Of a stretch of 64,000 bases of DNA, positions 43,695 to 52,595 are shown piece by piece; the stretch's first letter is position 1; each line of letters begins with the position of its first letter. The notes under the pieces are model-generated. The model searched no databases. It was not told where the DNA came from and saw nothing but the letters and a program-made list of their open reading frames with translations. This stretch comes from Microbulbifer litoralis (GTDB lineage: Bacteria > Pseudomonadota > Gammaproteobacteria > Pseudomonadales > Cellvibrionaceae): positions 124,001-188,000 of the forward strand of contig NZ_JALKCV010000009.1 in the NCBI RefSeq assembly GCF_023634065.1, written 5' to 3'. A program made the position numbers and the translations under genes.

Positions 43695-45746
43695 TCAGCC
43701 TTCCGCAATATTGACCGGCTCGATGACGCCTTTTGCGGGCGTAACGACGTTGAAATCTGCGGAGAAGCTGTCCAGTAGCGAGAACAGTTTTGCCAGGGTC
43801 TTGGGATCGCCAGACAACTGGATTGCACCGCCGTCCACCTGCGCCGCAAGGGAACCGGGTTGAACCAGCAGGCGATTCAGGGCATTGCGGTCCAGTGTGA
43901 TGGCCAGGTCTGCCTCGACGTCACCGGTGACTGCACGGTGGCGCAGCACAGAGTGCTCCAGTGTCATCGCGTAGCGCTTGTTCGGGTCGGTAAATTGCCA
44001 TTCGATGGCAAGCTGCACACCATCTGCCTTGGGTCCATTCAGGCGCACAGCAAGGATATCGAAAATCTGCTCGATGCTGAGCGCGCGCAGCAGATCCGGC
44101 GATGCGGTGGTGGGGGAGTTGCTCGTGTCTATGCCATTGCGCAGTTCCAGCGCGCCGCTGAGGTAGATGTTACGCCAAGGGCCATTCTCGGTCTGGTAGC
44201 CCAGTTGCTCGAAAATATCTGCCTGCAGCATTCTGGCCTCGGTGTTTTCCGGTTCCGCCATTACCAGGTGATTCAGTAGTGTTGCTGCCCAACGGTAGTC
44301 ACCGCGCCCGTAGGCCTCGCGGGTCTTTTCAAGGATCACTTTCGAACCCCCGAATGCGTCCACATACTGTGTGCCCAGTTCATGGGGTGGCAGCGGATGC
44401 AGGTTTGCCGGGTTTCCGCTCCAGAATCCCATATAACGCTGATAAACGCCCTTGACGTTGTGGGTGACATTTCCGTAGTAACCGCGGTTGAACCACTCGC
44501 TGCCGAGGCTTTCAGGTAGCTTTACCCGTTCCGCAATTTCATCCATTTTGTAGCCCTGATTGATCAGGCGCAGGGTCTGATCGTGCAGGTATTTGAGCAT
44601 ATCCCGTTGCTTGGCAATGTAGTTTTTTACATTTTCCTTGCCCCAGCGTGGCCAGTAGTGGGAGGTGAATACCACTTCAATGCGATCGCCAAACAACGCG
44701 AGGGTTTCATCCAGGGACTTTGACCAGTTCAGCGGGTCGCGGACCTTCGCGCCGCGGGGGGTGAGGATGTTGTGCATGGCCGCGTTGAGGTTTTCCGCCC
44801 CCATCAATGCCTTGAACTGGGGCAGGTACATCATGATTTCGGTGTCTGCTTCAGCCTCGGGCGTAAGCTGGAATTCGAAGCGCACGCCGTCGATGTCCAT
44901 GGACTGGTCGGTGTGCGTGATGTATTCGGTTGGCTCAATCAGGGTAAAGGTACCGATCGCCACGCCCTTGCCGAGACCGTTGTCCACCTGTTGGCGGGGG
45001 CCGCGCGGCAGTAACACCCCGTGCATGTACTGGGCGCGACGGCTCATGGCATTGCCGGCGAGCGCCATTTCACTGGCCACGTGCTCCATAAAATGCGCCG
45101 GTGCGATCACGCGGGTCTTGCCACTGTCCACATCTTGCTGGGAGATAACGCCTTTGACACCGCCAAAATGATCCGGGTGGGAGTGGGTGTAGATCACGGC
45201 ACTGACGGGCCGTTCACCCAACTCTCTGTTCACCAGTTCCAGCGCCGCCTGGGATACTTCGGTCATGGTGAGCGGGTCGATGATGATCCAGCCGGTTTTG
45301 CCGCGAATCACGCTCATGGTGGTCAGGTCAAAGCCGCGTACCTGGTAAATGCCATCCACTACTTCGTACAGACCGGTTTTGCTGTTCAGTAACGCCTGTC
45401 GCCACAGGCTGGGGTTGACGGTATCCGGGGCTTCTTCCTTGAGAAAATTCCGATAAACCTGCATGTCCCAGACCGTTTTGCCATTTTCGGCTTTGACGAC
45501 CAGGTCCGGGGTTGCGGCGATCAGGCCGCGATTGGCGTCGACAAAATCCTGCCGGTCGCTGAAGTCCATCGTTACCGCCATCCTGCTATTGGCCTCTTTC
45601 GTAGCCGCAGTGGCGTTTTTAGGCTGTATCGATTCTGCGACCGCCAGGCTCGCAGTTGAGAGGGTGGCGGATACCGCCAGTGACAGTAAAGAACGGTGGA
45701 TGGAACGTGAAAAGCTACCGGAACGGTTGTATGAACGGATTTGCAC
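43695..45746 (-). CDS. Exported MBL-fold alkylsulfatase (SdsA1-like), second copy
   Basis: A 683-residue protein starting at a GTG (45746) with GAGGTA upstream; its signal peptide ends around SLAVAES (residue 38). The metal site has the classical form YTHSHPDHFGG (His188, His190, Asp192, His193), with GAENLNAAMHN and VVFTSHYWPRWG providing the other ligands. The helical dimerisation domain and a C-terminal SCP2-like, lipid-binding domain follow. It cleaves alkyl sulfates to alcohol plus sulfate in the periplasm. Downstream enzymes in the same operon can oxidise that alcohol to acyl-CoA. Compared with the first alkylsulfatase (33500-35422) it is closer to the described SdsA1 group, so the two probably take different esters. 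Confidence 0.93.
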   Translation of the reverse strand: MQIRSYNRSGSFSRSIHRSLLSLAVSATLSTASLAVAESIQPKNATAATKEANSRMAVTMDFSDRQDFVDANRGLIAATPDLVVKAENGKTVWDMQVYRNFLKEEAPDTVNPSLWRQALLNSKTGLYEVVDGIYQVRGFDLTTMSVIRGKTGWIIIDPLTMTEVSQAALELVNRELGERPVSAVIYTHSHPDHFGGVKGVISQQDVDSGKTRVIAPAHFMEHVASEMALAGNAMSRRAQYMHGVLLPRGPRQQVDNGLGKGVAIGTFTLIEPTEYITHTDQSMDIDGVRFEFQLTPEAEADTEIMMYLPQFKALMGAENLNAAMHNILTPRGAKVRDPLNWSKSLDETLALFGDRIEVVFTSHYWPRWGKENVKNYIAKQRDMLKYLHDQTLRLINQGYKMDEIAERVKLPESLGSEWFNRGYYGNVTHNVKGVYQRYMGFWSGNPANLHPLPPHELGTQYVDAFGGSKVILEKTREAYGRGDYRWAATLLNHLVMAEPENTEARMLQADIFEQLGYQTENGPWRNIYLSGALELRNGIDTSNSPTTASPDLLRALSIEQIFDILAVRLNGPKADGVQLAIEWQFTDPNKRYAMTLEHSVLRHRAVTGDVEADLAITLDRNALNRLLVQPGSLAAQVDGGAIQLSGDPKTLAKLFSLLDSFSADFNVVTPAKGVIEPVNIAEG

Positions 45747-45822
45747 GTAAAGTACCTCATTATTGTTGGTTTATGGTGCAAGAGTTTGCCGCGTGCCCCG
45801 CGGGTGGAGCACGCTGACCGTG

Positions 45823-47763
45823 TTATTCGCTGATATGGAAAGTGGAGTGGAAGGTGTAATTGGCCAGTTCCGAGGCGATTTCATCCTGACGCTCGGCCAG
45901 CGCGCGATTGATGAATACATCCGCGCGCTGGCCATGTTGCTTGCAGGGGGTTACCTCAACGCGAAACGCGTCCTGCGGCAGTTTTTCACCCAACCGCTCC
46001 TCGATCACCCGGCGAATGGCGTCCCGTCGCAGATCGGGCTTGAAGACCTTGCCGACCGCGGTGTGGGGGATTTCGTCGATGATCCAGATATTCTTTGGCA
46101 CTGCCGCACGCTCGGGAATATGTTCCGCACAGTAGTTTATCAATTCCTCGGCGGTGGCCTCGGTTCCGCTTTTCAATGTGACGTAGGCAACCGGGAGTTC
46201 ACCCACGCGATCGCAGGGTTTGCCCACAGCTGCCGCCATTTCCACGGCGGGGTGCTGGTAAAGAATGTCTTCGATCATCTGCGGATCGATATTGTGGCCG
46301 CCGCGAATGATCAGGTCCTTCGCCCGCCCGGTCAGCCACACATAACCGTCGGCATCCCGGCGCGCCAGGTCACCGGTATTGAACCAGTCACCATCAATCC
46401 AGATATCGGTGTTTTTGCTGGGATCGGTATACCCTTTAAAGACATTTGGGCCACGAATCAGCAGTGTACCGGTTTCTTCCACCTGGCAATCCCGTTGCAG
46501 TTGACCCGCTTCGTCCAGCTGTACCACTCGCACATCGGTGTAGGGCAGGGGTAAACCGATCGAGCCGGTGCGACGCTCACCCGCTGGCGGGTTGGTAGCA
46601 CTGCCGCAGGTGCCCTCGGTCATGCCGAAGCCTTCGATCAGTGGCACTTTGGTCAGCGCCTCAAAGGCCTCATGCACGGCAACGGGCATTGCTGAGCCGC
46701 CGGAAAGTACATTTTTCAGCGAAGTGATATCGGCATCGCCCACCGGCAATTGCAGCAGGCCGGCATAGATCGCTGGCACCGCGCTGAAGAAGCTCACTTT
46801 ATGCCGCTCCACCAGTTTCCAGAAGTTCTGCATCAGATCCTGATTGCGGTAGCCAGCGGGTGTAGCCAGCAGTATCTCACCACCGTTCAGCAGGGGAAGT
46901 AGCCCGGTCACCACCACGGCATTGACATGGAATAGCGGCAGGCCACACAGCAATACAGAACTGTCGTCATGACGTAACACCATCTGCATCATGGCAGCAT
47001 TGGTTACCTCGTTGCGGTGAGTATGCGGGGCGAGCTTTGGCGTACCCGTGGTGCCGCCGGTATGGAAGAGGGAGGCAGTATCGTTCGCGCTGATAGTGCG
47101 TTCGAACTGCAGTTCATTGCCGGGGAATCGGCCAATAAAGGCATCGAAATCCTCGCACCAATCATGGGTTTTTAACGGCAAAGCGGATCGGACCTGCTCT
47201 GCCTGGGCTTTAGGGAGGAACTGACACAGGTCGACGTAGAGGACTTTTTCCAGGGTCGGGATCTTCTCGCGGATCTGTTCGACTTTATCCCAGAAATCCA
47301 GCCCCGGAAAAGGTGCTGCCGCGACCAGTACCCTGGTACCGGCACCATTCATGATGCCCGCAATGTGCTCCGGCTCCAGCAGCGGGTTGATCGGGTTGAC
47401 GATACCTGCGGCTTCCCCGCCCCAGAGGGTAAAGTGTGTCTGCGGCAATGAAGGTAGCAGGAAGGACACTACATCATCGCTGCCGATACCCAGCGAAGAG
47501 AAAGCATTGGCGGTCTGCCGGATCTTGTGCAGGAATTCACTATAGCTATAGGCAACTCCCTGCTCATCCGCCTTACCGGTAAACAGGAACCGCAACGCAG
47601 TATTATCCGGATACTGCTGCGCACTGTCTTCAATCAGTGCAAACGTGCTTTCTGGCAGCTCGTACTGTTCCAACGGCGTTTCTTCAATAGTCCGGATATC
47701 GTCCAGGGATTTAATTTCCGGCAGTGTGCGAACGAGTTCTGAAAAGCGATTATTCATGGACAT
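45823..47763 (-). CDS. Acyl-CoA synthetase (AMP-forming, fatty acid type)
   Basis: A 646-residue adenylate-forming enzyme. The P-loop-like motif is SLFHTGGTTGTPKLAPHTH, followed by PLIEGFGMTEGTCG, GDLARRDADGYVWLTGRAKDLIIRGG (hinge and A8 motif) and VGKVFKPDLRRDAI with the catalytic Lys. It activates a carboxylic acid to acyl-AMP and then to acyl-CoA in the cytoplasm. The chain is about 100 residues longer than medium-chain ligases, with a C-terminal tail. It lies 24 bases after the aldehyde dehydrogenase and 76 before the alkylsulfatase, so it is the last catabolic step before beta-oxidation. Confidence 0.9.
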   Translation of the reverse strand: MSMNNRFSELVRTLPEIKSLDDIRTIEETPLEQYELPESTFALIEDSAQQYPDNTALRFLFTGKADEQGVAYSYSEFLHKIRQTANAFSSLGIGSDDVVSFLLPSLPQTHFTLWGGEAAGIVNPINPLLEPEHIAGIMNGAGTRVLVAAAPFPGLDFWDKVEQIREKIPTLEKVLYVDLCQFLPKAQAEQVRSALPLKTHDWCEDFDAFIGRFPGNELQFERTISANDTASLFHTGGTTGTPKLAPHTHRNEVTNAAMMQMVLRHDDSSVLLCGLPLFHVNAVVVTGLLPLLNGGEILLATPAGYRNQDLMQNFWKLVERHKVSFFSAVPAIYAGLLQLPVGDADITSLKNVLSGGSAMPVAVHEAFEALTKVPLIEGFGMTEGTCGSATNPPAGERRTGSIGLPLPYTDVRVVQLDEAGQLQRDCQVEETGTLLIRGPNVFKGYTDPSKNTDIWIDGDWFNTGDLARRDADGYVWLTGRAKDLIIRGGHNIDPQMIEDILYQHPAVEMAAAVGKPCDRVGELPVAYVTLKSGTEATAEELINYCAEHIPERAAVPKNIWIIDEIPHTAVGKVFKPDLRRDAIRRVIEERLGEKLPQDAFRVEVTPCKQHGQRADVFINRALAERQDEIASELANYTFHSTFHISE

Positions 47764-47787
47764 ATCCCATTACTACTAACGGCGCGC

Positions 47788-49230
47788 TTAGCGGGCCAGG
47801 CGCAACATAAAGTTCAGTATTTTTTTTGTGGTTGCCGTGTAGGGAGGCATGAGTGGTTTCATACCATCGAGGAATCCCTGATAGAAAACCGGGCGCATTT
47901 TGGAAAAGTTCACAAAACCCTCGTAACCATGGTAGTGCCCCATACCACTGTGCCCAACACCGCCGAAAGGCAGGTCGTGCTGCCCTACATGCAGCAGACA
48001 ATTGTTGACCGTAACACCACCAGAGATAATGTGGGTGATGTAGAAATCCTGCAGGGCCTTGTCTTTGGTAAAGGGATACAGTGCTAGGGGACGCGCGTGG
48101 CGGTTAACATATCCCACCACTTCACTGGCTTCCCGGTAGGTCTTGATCGGCAGGATCGGACCGAAAATTTCCCGCTGCATCACCTGCATTTCGTCAGTGG
48201 CGTTGAGAATCAGGTGCGGTGGGATTTTGCGCAGCTTGCTATCCCCCTCACTGTCGGAAGAGAGACAGATGACTTTCGCTCCTTTTGCTTCGGCGTCCCT
48301 GATGGTTTCCCATAGGCGCTGATAGGCGGTGTCATCAATAATCGAGGTGTAATCTTTACTCAGGAGGTCCGGATAGCGATCCGCAACCAGTTTACGGGAC
48401 TGATCGACAAAGGCATCCACTTTATCTTCCGGAAGGAACAGGTAATCCACCGTAGTGCAGATTTGGCCGGCGTTTAGCAGTTTCCAGTACATGATCCGTT
48501 CAGCCGCCACATCCAGCGGGAAGTCCGGTGCCACGACAGCCGGCGACTTGCCTCCCAGCTCTAGGGTAACCGGCGTCAGGTTTGCGGAAGCATTGTTCAT
48601 TACCGATTTGCCTGTCTGGGTGGAGCCCGTAAACAGAAGGTGATCAAACGGAAGCGCGGAAAAGTCCGGGCCAATCTGGTGATTGTCGGAAAAGATGGAG
48701 AGTTTTTCCGGTGGAAAATAATCGCCGCTGATACGCCCGAGGAGGTCGGCAAGACGGGATGAACGATCGGACATTTTCACCATCGCGCGGTTGCCAGCCG
48801 CGAAGATACTGGTCAGCGGTGCAAAGGTGAGATTGGCGGGGAAGTTCCACGGCACGATTACACCCACCACACCCAGAGGCTGCGGTATCAATCGGTTGCT
48901 GGCACCCGGGTACAGAGTGAACTGTACATGACGCTTCTGTGGCTTCATCCATTTGCGTAATTGCTTGATCGTATCCTTGATCCCGTCCAGTACCACGAAA
49001 AACTCACAGAACAGGGTTTCTGTTGCGGACCGGTTGCCGAAATCATCGCTGATTGCCTGGACGATCTCATCCTGGTGGTCGGTCAGCATCTGCGACAGTT
49101 TTTTCAGATCCTCGATACGCGTTTCGCGATCGGGGTAAGGGGCTGCCAGATAGACCTGACGCTGGCGGTCAAAGATGGACTGAATTTGGGCCACGGCTTC
49201 TTCACGTGACGCTTCAAATTGCATATTCAT
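47788..49230 (-). CDS. Coniferyl/fatty aldehyde dehydrogenase-type NAD(P)-dependent enzyme
   Basis: A 480-residue aldehyde dehydrogenase of the class that includes coniferyl aldehyde and long-chain fatty aldehyde dehydrogenases. The start at 49230 (MNMQFEASREEA) follows GGGAAAAG; a longer in-frame leader is unlikely. Catalytic parts are present: VTLELGGKSPAVVAP (general-base Glu), LLNAGQICTTVDYLF (nucleophile Cys), VPWNFPANLTFAPL (cofactor loop). The C-terminus ends with a hydrophobic/basic tail (KKILNFMLRLAR) that suggests membrane association. It oxidises an aldehyde to its acid, between the alcohol oxidase (70 bases upstream) and the acyl-CoA ligase (24 bases downstream). Confidence 0.92.
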   Translation of the reverse strand: MNMQFEASREEAVAQIQSIFDRQRQVYLAAPYPDRETRIEDLKKLSQMLTDHQDEIVQAISDDFGNRSATETLFCEFFVVLDGIKDTIKQLRKWMKPQKRHVQFTLYPGASNRLIPQPLGVVGVIVPWNFPANLTFAPLTSIFAAGNRAMVKMSDRSSRLADLLGRISGDYFPPEKLSIFSDNHQIGPDFSALPFDHLLFTGSTQTGKSVMNNASANLTPVTLELGGKSPAVVAPDFPLDVAAERIMYWKLLNAGQICTTVDYLFLPEDKVDAFVDQSRKLVADRYPDLLSKDYTSIIDDTAYQRLWETIRDAEAKGAKVICLSSDSEGDSKLRKIPPHLILNATDEMQVMQREIFGPILPIKTYREASEVVGYVNRHARPLALYPFTKDKALQDFYITHIISGGVTVNNCLLHVGQHDLPFGGVGHSGMGHYHGYEGFVNFSKMRPVFYQGFLDGMKPLMPPYTATTKKILNFMLRLAR

Positions 49231-49300
49231 GGGCTTTTCCCGACGCGAGCCGGGCTCCGTAATCTCTTGGTGACGCTTCTTCTGCTTCATCTTCACTGGA

Positions 49301-51091
49301 TTATTCAGAAGACGCCTTAAAAGTGGCTTGGGTGCTCTGCTTACCGCTGCGGCAGATGATGCTGTGGAGATCACCGGTACCGGTGAGTTCGGATACCATT
49401 CCCGGCAATGGCTTGGAGAAGGTCACGGGAATCGTTTTTTCCGCGCGTTCACGGTTGAACACCGGAACCTTGGACCAGGCATATTCACTGAGAGCGAGAA
49501 TGGTGAGGGAAGGGTTGACCCCCAGGTTGCCGGGGATCAGTGAGCCATCCATAACCCGCAGGTTCTGGTAACCGAATACAGCTCCGGTTTCGTCGACAAC
49601 GCCATTTTCTGCGCTGGTGCCGATAGCCACGCCGCCCATCAGGTGTGCGGTGCTCGGCGCGCCGGACAAAACCTCGGTCACCACGTTACCGGCATCACCG
49701 CCACCGGCGGCTTCCACATAGTGGCGGGCGGCCTCGTGGGCCACCGGGAAATAGTTCGACAATGGAGAATCACCCGGCTCTTGCGTTACCCGCCAGCCGG
49801 AAGGCCACTTTCTGGACTTTACGTGTACAAAACTGTCTTTGGTCTGCATCACCAGGAAGATGATGCTGTTGCGTGATTTACCGATGGGGTTCAGCATCCG
49901 CAGGGTTTTGATCGGCTGACGAAGTATATTGATCAGCATGCTGATCTGGCGTGGAATTCTGCCGTTGCTTTCTGTAAGAGGCACTGCGCTCTGCAGGGCA
50001 AAGTTCAGGTCCCCGTAGCGCGGAAAGCGGTTGATCTCCATGCGTGTTTCATCATCCGGATCAAACATGCTGGTGATGGTAGGGCCATGGCAGATTTCTT
50101 GCGGCTTGCCCTCTGCGTCCGAAAATTTGCTGGTGGCGACGATCAGGGTTTCGGAATTGGTGCGCACCTGGCGGCCAAGCTGCTGGGAGATATTTGGCAG
50201 GGTGCGGTCCTTGTCGCGGGCCTTCATCAACAGCGGAATGGTGCCGAACACACCGCCGGAGACCACCACACCGCGGGTGCGCAGTTTGTAGGGTTTCTTG
50301 AACAGCAGAGCGGTAGAGCTCTGGATGGTCAGTTCGTATCCCGCGCTACCATCGCGAACGCCATTTTCATCCGGAAGCGGCTCGATCCTGGTCACTTCGC
50401 TTTCCGGGCGGATTTCCACCTCATTGCGTTCCGCAAACCAGAGGTAATTCTTTTCCAGAGTGTTCTTGGCATTGTGACGACACCCCATGGTACAGCCACC
50501 GCAATAAATGCAGTTGTTACGCTGTGGGCCTTCGCCGTCAAAGTAGGGGTCGCCGCGCTCTTTGCCGCTGCCATCCTTGGGGTCTTCCGCAAACAGCACG
50601 CCGGTATTGACTGACTGATAGGTCTCTTCGCGACCCATACGTCGCGCAGTCTCCAACAGCGCCTCGTCGGCCGCGTTGCTGTAAGGATTTTTGGTCACAC
50701 CGATCATGCGCTGGGCAAGCCCGTAAAAGGGCATCAAGCGCTTCTTCCAGTCTCTGTGGACACGGGACCAGGGGGTGGATTCGAAGACTTCGTCTTTCGG
50801 AATCAGGTGAACGTTGGCGTAGACCAGAGATCCACCACCGACGCCGGCACCGTGAATGGCCGTAATCTTGCGGGTCATGGTCAGCTGGATATTGCCTGTC
50901 AGTCCCAGTTTGGGCGCCCACAGGAACTTCTTGAGGTTCCAGGAGTTGTTGGAGAAGTCCTTGTCTTTCCAGCGTTTGCCTTTCTCAAGCACCAATACAT
51001 GGTGTCCTTTTTCACTCAGGCGCAGAGCGCTACAGGAACCGCCGAACCCAGATCCTATGACGATCTGGTCAAAATCAAACTTCTCACTCAT
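49301..51091 (-). CDS. GMC-family flavin alcohol oxidoreductase
   Basis: A 596-residue FAD enzyme. The dinucleotide-binding motif is at the N-terminus (IVIGSGFGGSCSALRLSEKG), and the FAD-proximal GMC region is IHGAGVGGGSLVYANV. The C-terminal GMC domain has STAHLMGGVAIG and GYQNLRVMDGSLIPGNLGVNPSLTILALSEY, with the active-site Asn/His region. An unusual Cys-rich segment CIYCGGCTMGCRHNAKNT (about residue 192) resembles that in cholesterol-oxidase-like and long-chain alcohol oxidases. There is no signal peptide. It would oxidise the alcohol released by sulfate-ester cleavage to an aldehyde. The ATG follows AGGAG. It is the first gene of a five-gene minus-strand operon that ends at 42542. Confidence 0.9.
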   Translation of the reverse strand: MSEKFDFDQIVIGSGFGGSCSALRLSEKGHHVLVLEKGKRWKDKDFSNNSWNLKKFLWAPKLGLTGNIQLTMTRKITAIHGAGVGGGSLVYANVHLIPKDEVFESTPWSRVHRDWKKRLMPFYGLAQRMIGVTKNPYSNAADEALLETARRMGREETYQSVNTGVLFAEDPKDGSGKERGDPYFDGEGPQRNNCIYCGGCTMGCRHNAKNTLEKNYLWFAERNEVEIRPESEVTRIEPLPDENGVRDGSAGYELTIQSSTALLFKKPYKLRTRGVVVSGGVFGTIPLLMKARDKDRTLPNISQQLGRQVRTNSETLIVATSKFSDAEGKPQEICHGPTITSMFDPDDETRMEINRFPRYGDLNFALQSAVPLTESNGRIPRQISMLINILRQPIKTLRMLNPIGKSRNSIIFLVMQTKDSFVHVKSRKWPSGWRVTQEPGDSPLSNYFPVAHEAARHYVEAAGGGDAGNVVTEVLSGAPSTAHLMGGVAIGTSAENGVVDETGAVFGYQNLRVMDGSLIPGNLGVNPSLTILALSEYAWSKVPVFNRERAEKTIPVTFSKPLPGMVSELTGTGDLHSIICRSGKQSTQATFKASSE

Positions 51092-51419
51092 CGCTGTACT
51101 CCTATTTGGCCATTCGGCATTTCTTATTCTTAATAGGCCTCATCGAGAATAGAGGAGAGAGGCCGCTGTGATTTGATATTTTTCGCCACTGAGGCGACTC
51201 CGTGACCATTGATCGTCAAAGGTAGTCGCCTGCGAATAGTCTCGACCGTCTGGTCGGAGGCGTGTGTGGGGTGAGGAGCTTAACGAGGTGCTACGAAAGC
51301 CAGTATCCAGTGAGACGTGGGAGATCCCGGTATCTCAAGTTATAGCCATCGATAAGTTTCATTATCGAAGGTTATATAAAGTGCTTCAAGTCGGGATTAC
51401 AGCGACGGAAATAATGTTA

Positions 51420-51441
51420 TATTACGTATCACGTAATACGT
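51420..51441. promoter_or_regulatory. Palindromic operator upstream of the KfrA-like gene
   Basis: TATTACGT-ATC-ACGTAATA (51420-51438) is a perfect 8-base inverted repeat; overlapping it, ACGTAT...ATACGT (51424-51441) forms a second. The site lies 25-46 bases before the start codon of the KfrA-like protein. KfrA proteins repress their own gene through palindromes of this kind, so autoregulation is likely. The wider gap 51092-51465 carries the promoters of this gene and of the minus-strand operon and no supported gene. Confidence 0.65.
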
Positions 51442-51465
51442 TACTAAAAAGTAAGGAGGCGGGAG

Positions 51466-52530
51466 ATGGCGCGTACGGGGGTCACCTATCTGGAAATCGC
51501 ACAAGCGGCGGAAACGATCAGGCAGCGCGGCGAGGAGCCAACCGTGGACAGGGTCCGCGCTGAACTGGGCACCGGCAGCAAAAGCACCATTGCGCCGCTG
51601 CTGAAGCGCTGGCGCGCCGGGGCGGAGGAGCAGGCGGATACCGACGGATTGCCTGCAGACCTGGTGGAGGCCCTGAAAGCCCTGTGCGAAAGGGTGGAAG
51701 GGGAGGCCGAGCGCAAAGTGAAGGAGACGCAGGAGCGCTTCGAGGCCGAATCAGAAAGCCGGCGGGCCGAGCTGGATCGGGAGCGGGCATCAGTTGCGGC
51801 GCTGGAGAAAGACCTGCGGGAGCGAGAGCACAGATTGCAGCTCTGTGGGGAAGAGAGCCGGAAACTGGAACAGGCGCTGCGCGAGTCGCAGGCGGCGCTG
51901 GCCCGGAGCGAATTCCAGCGGGAGCAGGGGGCCGAACGCATCGGCGAGCTGAAATCCGCCGCGGAAGAACTGAAACAGGAAAACCGCGATATCCGCGACC
52001 ATTTCGAGCACTTCCAGCAGCGTACCGCCGACGACCGCCAGCAGGAGCGCGAGCAATTCCGGGCGGCCAATGAGCAGTTGCGGGCGCAGGTCGACAGTCT
52101 GTCCGGCCAGCTGTCCGAAAGCGGACGCAGGCTGGCGGACCGGGAGACGCTGTGCGAGCAGCGCGGAGCCGCCGTCGCGGCGCTGGAGAGCGAAAAGCAG
52201 CAACTACAGCAGCAAGTCTCCGCCTGCCGTTCCGAGTTGGAAGGGCTCTCCCGGCAGGCGGCCGCGCGGGGCGAGCAGCTCAGCGAAAAAACTGCCGAGA
52301 TCACCGCTCTGCAGGACAGGGTATCCACCCTGTCCAACAGCAACACTTCCATCGGCAAAGAAGTGGAATGGTTGCGACGCTCGCTGGACAAGGCGGATTC
52401 CGAGCTGGAATCCGCCAGGGACAGGATAGAGGTGCTGGCCGATGAGCACCGCTTGGCGCTGCAGGAAAAAGCGGTGCTCCAGGGGCAGTTCAGGCAACTG
52501 GAGCGCTCCCTGGAGGAGCAAGGGCCGTAA
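51466..52530 (+). CDS. KfrA-like DNA-binding coiled-coil protein
   Basis: A 354-residue protein with a very strong ribosome site (AAGGAGGCGGGAG). The N-terminal about 60 residues match the KfrA_N plasmid replication-region DNA-binding domain: YLEIAQAAETIRQRGEEPTVDRVRAELGTGSKSTIAPLLKRW. The remainder (about 70-350) is an almost unbroken coiled coil rich in Glu, Arg, Gln and Ala. KfrA on IncP plasmids is an autoregulator and a nucleoid- or cytoskeleton-like filament linked to plasmid stability; chromosomal homologues have no settled role. It stands alone between the catabolic island and the zinc locus. Confidence 0.85.
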   Translation: MARTGVTYLEIAQAAETIRQRGEEPTVDRVRAELGTGSKSTIAPLLKRWRAGAEEQADTDGLPADLVEALKALCERVEGEAERKVKETQERFEAESESRRAELDRERASVAALEKDLREREHRLQLCGEESRKLEQALRESQAALARSEFQREQGAERIGELKSAAEELKQENRDIRDHFEHFQQRTADDRQQEREQFRAANEQLRAQVDSLSGQLSESGRRLADRETLCEQRGAAVAALESEKQQLQQQVSACRSELEGLSRQAAARGEQLSEKTAEITALQDRVSTLSNSNTSIGKEVEWLRRSLDKADSELESARDRIEVLADEHRLALQEKAVLQGQFRQLERSLEEQGP

Positions 52531-52595
52531 CGCTCTGTCGCGACAGTGGCGTGTAGGGCTAGTCGCCTGAACTGCGACAGCCACTCTGTCTGGGG

